A DNA stretch of 64,000 nt from positions 62,001 through 126,000 of the forward strand of contig CAJNOJ010000128.1 in NCBI GenBank assembly GCA_905250025.1, in the 5' to 3' direction. The stretch is from Adineta ricciae. Lineage: Eukaryota > Rotifera > Eurotatoria > Adinetida > Adinetidae. This document shows positions 60,501-64,000 of the stretch, piece after piece. The notes under the pieces are model-generated. The model was not told the origin of the DNA, did not search any database, and worked only from the letters and a program-made list of their open reading frames with translations. The position numbers and the translations under genes are program-made. Position 1 is the stretch's first letter, and the number at the start of each line of letters is the position of its first letter.

Positions 60501-63500
60501 ATAGCCGGCTGTGGCGTGCCAATAGTTGGACAAATCAGAGTAATAGACGTATTCACTGGTGCTTGAACGAATGTTTCTTCTTCCGCACCAGTAATTGAAG
60601 GTGGAACTTGAAAAAAAAGAGAAAAATATAATGTGCGCTTTTTCTGATGTAATCCTTACTATTGATGCTTAGCTTAACGTGATGAGTAATCGTTCCAGCT
60701 GGATTTGTGGCTGTGCAATGATATTGATCGTTATAGACCAGTTCGGCTTTTCGAATTTCTAAGGAACCATTTTCATGGAGATACGTATTGATATCATCAT
60801 TGGCTAAGTAGAAGGAAAAGAGAATGGAAGAAATGAGTTTTTAATGAATACACACGATCTATTGGAATGTTTTGACGAAACCAAGTGATGATGGGAGGCG
60901 GATGAGCAGTAACCGAGCAAGGAAGTAGAACTGAGTCGTAAACATTGACGTCGAGTTCACGTTCAGCGAAATCATCTGCTGAACTAGGCGGCTCTATTAA
61001 AAGAAATGAATTCTTTGTAGTAAGAGTAGGATGGAAATGTCATTATGAGTTTAAAGAAAACACGTTTTACTCTTGAGGATTACACCTGCTATCATAATCA
61101 CAAAAGTAGCAAAGGACAATTACAAAGTGCGCGTGGTATCCTAATTGCAGGATGTAGACATCGATGACAAGACCTGATATTTCTGTCATTCTCTTCCGTC
61201 TTCATAATCATTGAATCGGATAGTACAAATTGATCTTGTTAGAATAATATACACAATGTAATAATCATGCATGACATTTTACCTGTCAAATTCGACCTAT
61301 ATTCCCATTTTCTCGATTGCACATTAAATATCAGAACCTATTCTGATAAGACTCTCTCTATCGGAGCGCAGACAACTTTACCGTAAACATCGACTTGATA
61401 CTGCTGTTTTGCATGTCCAATTACATTACTAATCTCACAGATAAATGAACCACGATCTCCGGTATCCAATGAATTGATATTTAATGAACCTGTCGAATCG
61501 ATCATCATTCTATTCTCTTCGACAACTAATTCCTAAACATCGAAATGAGATATAGAGCAATCTTTCATTGTGCTTCTCTGCTACTTGATCATCTTTGAAC
61601 CATTTCACCGTTGGTTTTGGTAAACCAATATGGTTACAAGGTAGCAGCAATGGTTTCGATATTATTCCATTGAGAAATCTTTGCGCTTCGAAAGTGAAAC
61701 GTGGAATCACTAAATACAAGAGAAAAGATTCACTGTAGCACATTTTTCTTTCGAACGAACTTGTCACATTTAAATAAATATCAGCACTCGTGTTGCCAAA
61801 CAAATTCATAGCCAGACATGTATAAACGCCTGCATGATGTTCTTGAGCATTGACAATTAGAACTTCCGTTCGATCATTCTGATCCAATAGACGATGTGTT
61901 TTGTTATGAAACCAGCTAAACAACAAATACGTGAAAACGAAGTGAAAAATCACTGCTAACGTACACTATTTGAGGTTTGGGAACGCCATATATATCGCAG
62001 AAGAGTTCAATTTGTTCTCCGACTTCAACTTGAATGGAGTCTTTGGGAATATTTATTGTTGGTTTAACTAGAAAGAAAATGAATTGGTCGAAGATCGTGA
62101 ATATTGTGCACACTTACGTCCAATGTCGAGCCGAATCGATACTGACGATGATCCGACAGTATTTTGAACCAAACATGAATAATTTCCACTATCTTCGTTC
62201 TCAACAGCATTTCTTATTTCCAAATACCCATTTTCATTGGTTCGATGACGAGTGACCTAGATTACAATCGGCACTGCCAAGGCAAAATACATCTCGATTC
62301 TTCATACCAATTCATTCGATTTAAACCATCTCACATCAGGAAAAGTTTCACCTGGAACATTACATATCAAATCGACATTGTCTCCTGGAGAAATAAGTAT
62401 ATGAGAATTATCTGTTGATACCATCGGTGGGTCTAAAATCCAACATAGAAATGATTGGTTATCTTTCAATGAATTCTTTTACCAGCATAAATCAATTGTG
62501 CTGTTTTAATATCTTCTCCTGCAGTATTACTTCCAATACATTCGTAGAAACCTTTAGAGAATTGAAGTATAGATATAGTCATTGCTGATATCGTTTCTCT
62601 ATACCTTCATCAGCTTTGGTTGCCGTCATAATGTTTAATACACCATTATGACTTCGTATCGTTGATGACTGTTCAATTGGATTCTCATTATTTTGTCGTC
62701 GCCATATCAATAATGGACGAGGTATGCCATTCATAACGATACATGACAATGTAATGTTCCAATGATGTGAATATGTAATCGTTTGAGGATATATATAAAC
62801 GTGTGGAATTTCTATTGATTGAGAGAGAAAGGTGTACAGAGTACAATCGATGGAAAACATACCTTGGACGTGTATTGTAATTCGTTCTTGTGTTTCGCCA
62901 CCTTCATTCTTTACTACGCAGACAAAAACAGATCCATCGTCCGATTTTTGAATATTTCTAAATATTTCTCTATACAAAAAGAAGGAACCATGGAACAAGA
63001 AAGAGTTTACCGGATTTCTAATGTGCCATTTTCATAAATACTCGTTCGATCTTCTCGTAGTTCAACTAATACCGACGAAGATAGATCTTGTTTCCATATT
63101 AGATCATAATCCTTTGTATCTTGTTGCACAAGACAGTCAATCATCACTGTACTATTGATCAATGCAAATAAAGATTTTGACGGTATAGTCTGAACCACCG
63201 GCGGTGCAGCTATATGCAATGAATTCTAATCAGTCATGATTTTTGTACCTATAAAACATACCGAGTACATCAACTTGAATCTCTCCAATATCAAAACCAC
63301 TTGTACTTGTCGCATTACAAAGATACAATCCTTCGTCATCAGTTTCCAATGGTTGATTGATGGGATACTCGACTGTTGTTATATCAGCACTAAAGAATCA
63401 ACAGAACAGATGAAAATAATCATAATCGGCTCAAGAATTTGTCTAAATACGGATGATTGGATGTTAAAATCAATTGTCCGTTCTTGAACCATTTCACTTG

Positions 63501-64000
63501 ATATGAAAGTTGACTTTGAACATGACATCGAAGTTTTGTTGGAATATTCGATGGAATCTGAATAGAATTCATCTCGACGTTAACAACTGGTTTCAATGGG
63601 ACGTAAGATGTTAAAGCTGTTGAGCTCAATCGTTGAAAACGATGACCATCACTGTCAATACCAGTTAACTACAAATGAACAGATTGTTCTCTTTTGTTCA
63701 AATTTAAAAAACAAAATCGATCGTATGTACTCGAATATAGAAGAACGAACTGTGAACAGGTGGTTGGAATTTATTCATCGTAGAATAGAATGTTGGTAGT
63801 TGTGGATTGACTCGGATAGGTTCCTGCACAAGAACATTACCAAATAGATCGACTAATTCAATCTGTTCAGCATGACGGATGTCATCCATATGGTTGACTT
63901 CCACGATTAGATGAGTTAGCGAACCTGAATTGACGGAAATGAGAGATTTTGATGATTAAAATGAAAAATACCTTGAATCGGTTGTCGCCGTGTTCGAATC
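47049..64000 (-). CDS. HMCN: Hemicentin, giant Ig-domain matrix protein (5' end outside the window)
   Basis: Read on the minus strand. The right edge begins with the hemicentin linker after the vWA domain (IELVDLFGNVLVQEPI, FFYIRV, GHRFQRLSSTALTS). About 27 Ig I-set domains follow (63600 to 52890), then a G2F/nidogen-like domain (exons between about 52075 and 48590), two or three EGF modules including calcium-binding DINEC and DVNEC types, and a fibulin-type C-terminal module ending QINVSPFHF at 47049. That order matches hemicentin, except that no thrombospondin type-1 repeats are seen. Hemicentin is a secreted basement-membrane linker organising tissue junctions. The G2F domain is cut by an intron of about 2.8 kb that contains another gene, and the splice there is out of phase by one base. 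Only the vWA and signal peptide are missing, beyond 64000. Confidence 0.9.
49029..50887 (-). CDS. Orphan 7TM receptor (rhodopsin-like GPCR candidate), nested in a hemicentin intron
   Basis: Two exons, 50610-50887 and 49029-50571, with a 38-nt GT-AG intron, give 606 residues. The first ATG gives MNITTSNTTDESN, a short N-glycosylatable N-terminus (NIT, NTT). Seven hydrophobic segments follow: FIEIAMLCFILIEHTFVFLL, SFSNICLSFVYFPNLIL, LINFSGFHLFIISISVLQYF followed by IRSYR at the DRY position, NVALILTGSLALIFGYNYIF, PLITLNMILLPTIDLLTFIF, LLLLFLLKYALLTF and LTLICRFLFLAARFGDSLLL. The third cytosolic loop is long (about 130 residues, basic). The C-terminal tail is about 100 residues. The layout fits a GPCR, but DRY and NPxxY are not canonical and no ligand can be proposed. 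It lies on the same strand as hemicentin, between its exons at 48800 and 51622. Confidence 0.68.
50888..51615. other. Upstream flank of the nested 7TM gene, within the hemicentin intron
   Basis: Low-complexity sequence with a TA repeat (about 51082-51101). No coding frame. It presumably holds the promoter of the nested receptor gene. Confidence 0.45.
52890..63640 (-). other. Array of about 27 Ig I-set domains of hemicentin
   Basis: Each domain begins with a PP-like linker (for example PPSIDQIERH), then L-C, then a tryptophan core such as WFKDD or WLKNG, and closes with D-x-G-x-Y-x-C. Most domains are split over two exons with introns of about 50 nt. I counted 27 from the first Cys-Trp pair at about 63540 to the last at about 53130. 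The exact count could be off by one. An intron of about 370 bp (61010-61380) holds nothing recognisable. Confidence 0.85.

Overview
This is a eukaryotic, almost certainly metazoan, nuclear window. The genes are AT-rich and densely packed, and most introns are canonical GT-AG introns of about 38-60 nt. The gene set is animal: a Meis/Hth TALE homeobox gene, hemicentin, polycystin-2, Kidins220, NOX5, DDX3 and RTEL1. Compactness and close gene spacing would suit a rotifer, possibly a bdelloid. That is an inference from style, not a taxonomic proof.

Layout. 1-1098 (+): C-terminal part of a degenerate MCM/AAA+ protein (MCMDC2-like). 1101-3568 (+): polycystin-2-like channel, starting 2 nt after the previous stop. 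3565-4166 (-): TRAPPC2L, whose stop codon overlaps the polycystin stop. 4380-4786 (+): Chibby. 5075-9399 (+): RTEL1 helicase. 9985-11648 (+): MEAK7-like TLDc protein. 11757-17583 (+): Kidins220/ARMS. 18397-21737 (+): DDX3. 22820-23410 (+): intronless secreted ferritin. 23886-26317 (+): DUF389 membrane protein. 26480-27319 (+): TRAPPC5. 27320-30909: 3.6 kb without a recognisable gene. 30910-39030 (+): Meis homeobox gene. 40252-45280 (+): NOX5-like NADPH oxidase. 46359-46820 (+): small secreted orphan. 47049-64000 (-): hemicentin, running off the right edge, with an orphan 7TM receptor gene (49029-50887, -) nested in one of its introns.

The most striking item is in the NOX5-like gene. One symmetric phase 1-1 exon (42117-42329) encodes a six-cysteine Kunitz/BPTI-type domain, in frame, in the predicted extracellular loop between TM3 and TM4 of the oxidase core. 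A Kunitz module built into a Ca2+-activated superoxide-producing enzyme is a domain architecture I do not know of. Its phase suggests exon shuffling. The same protein carries a roughly 200-residue insertion between its FAD- and NADPH-binding parts.

Other notable items: a 10-nt microexon inside the Meis homeobox, an alternative Meis C-terminus, a polycystin filter with LGQ in place of LGD, two very tight tandem gene pairs that may be operons, and a hemicentin G2F domain interrupted by the intron that hosts the receptor gene, with splice sites that are out of phase by one base.

The genes serve housekeeping (TRAPP, DDX3, RTEL1), signalling (Kidins220, MEAK7, Chibby, polycystin), redox and iron (NOX5, ferritin) and extracellular matrix (hemicentin). 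Apart from the tight tandem pairs I see no functional cluster.
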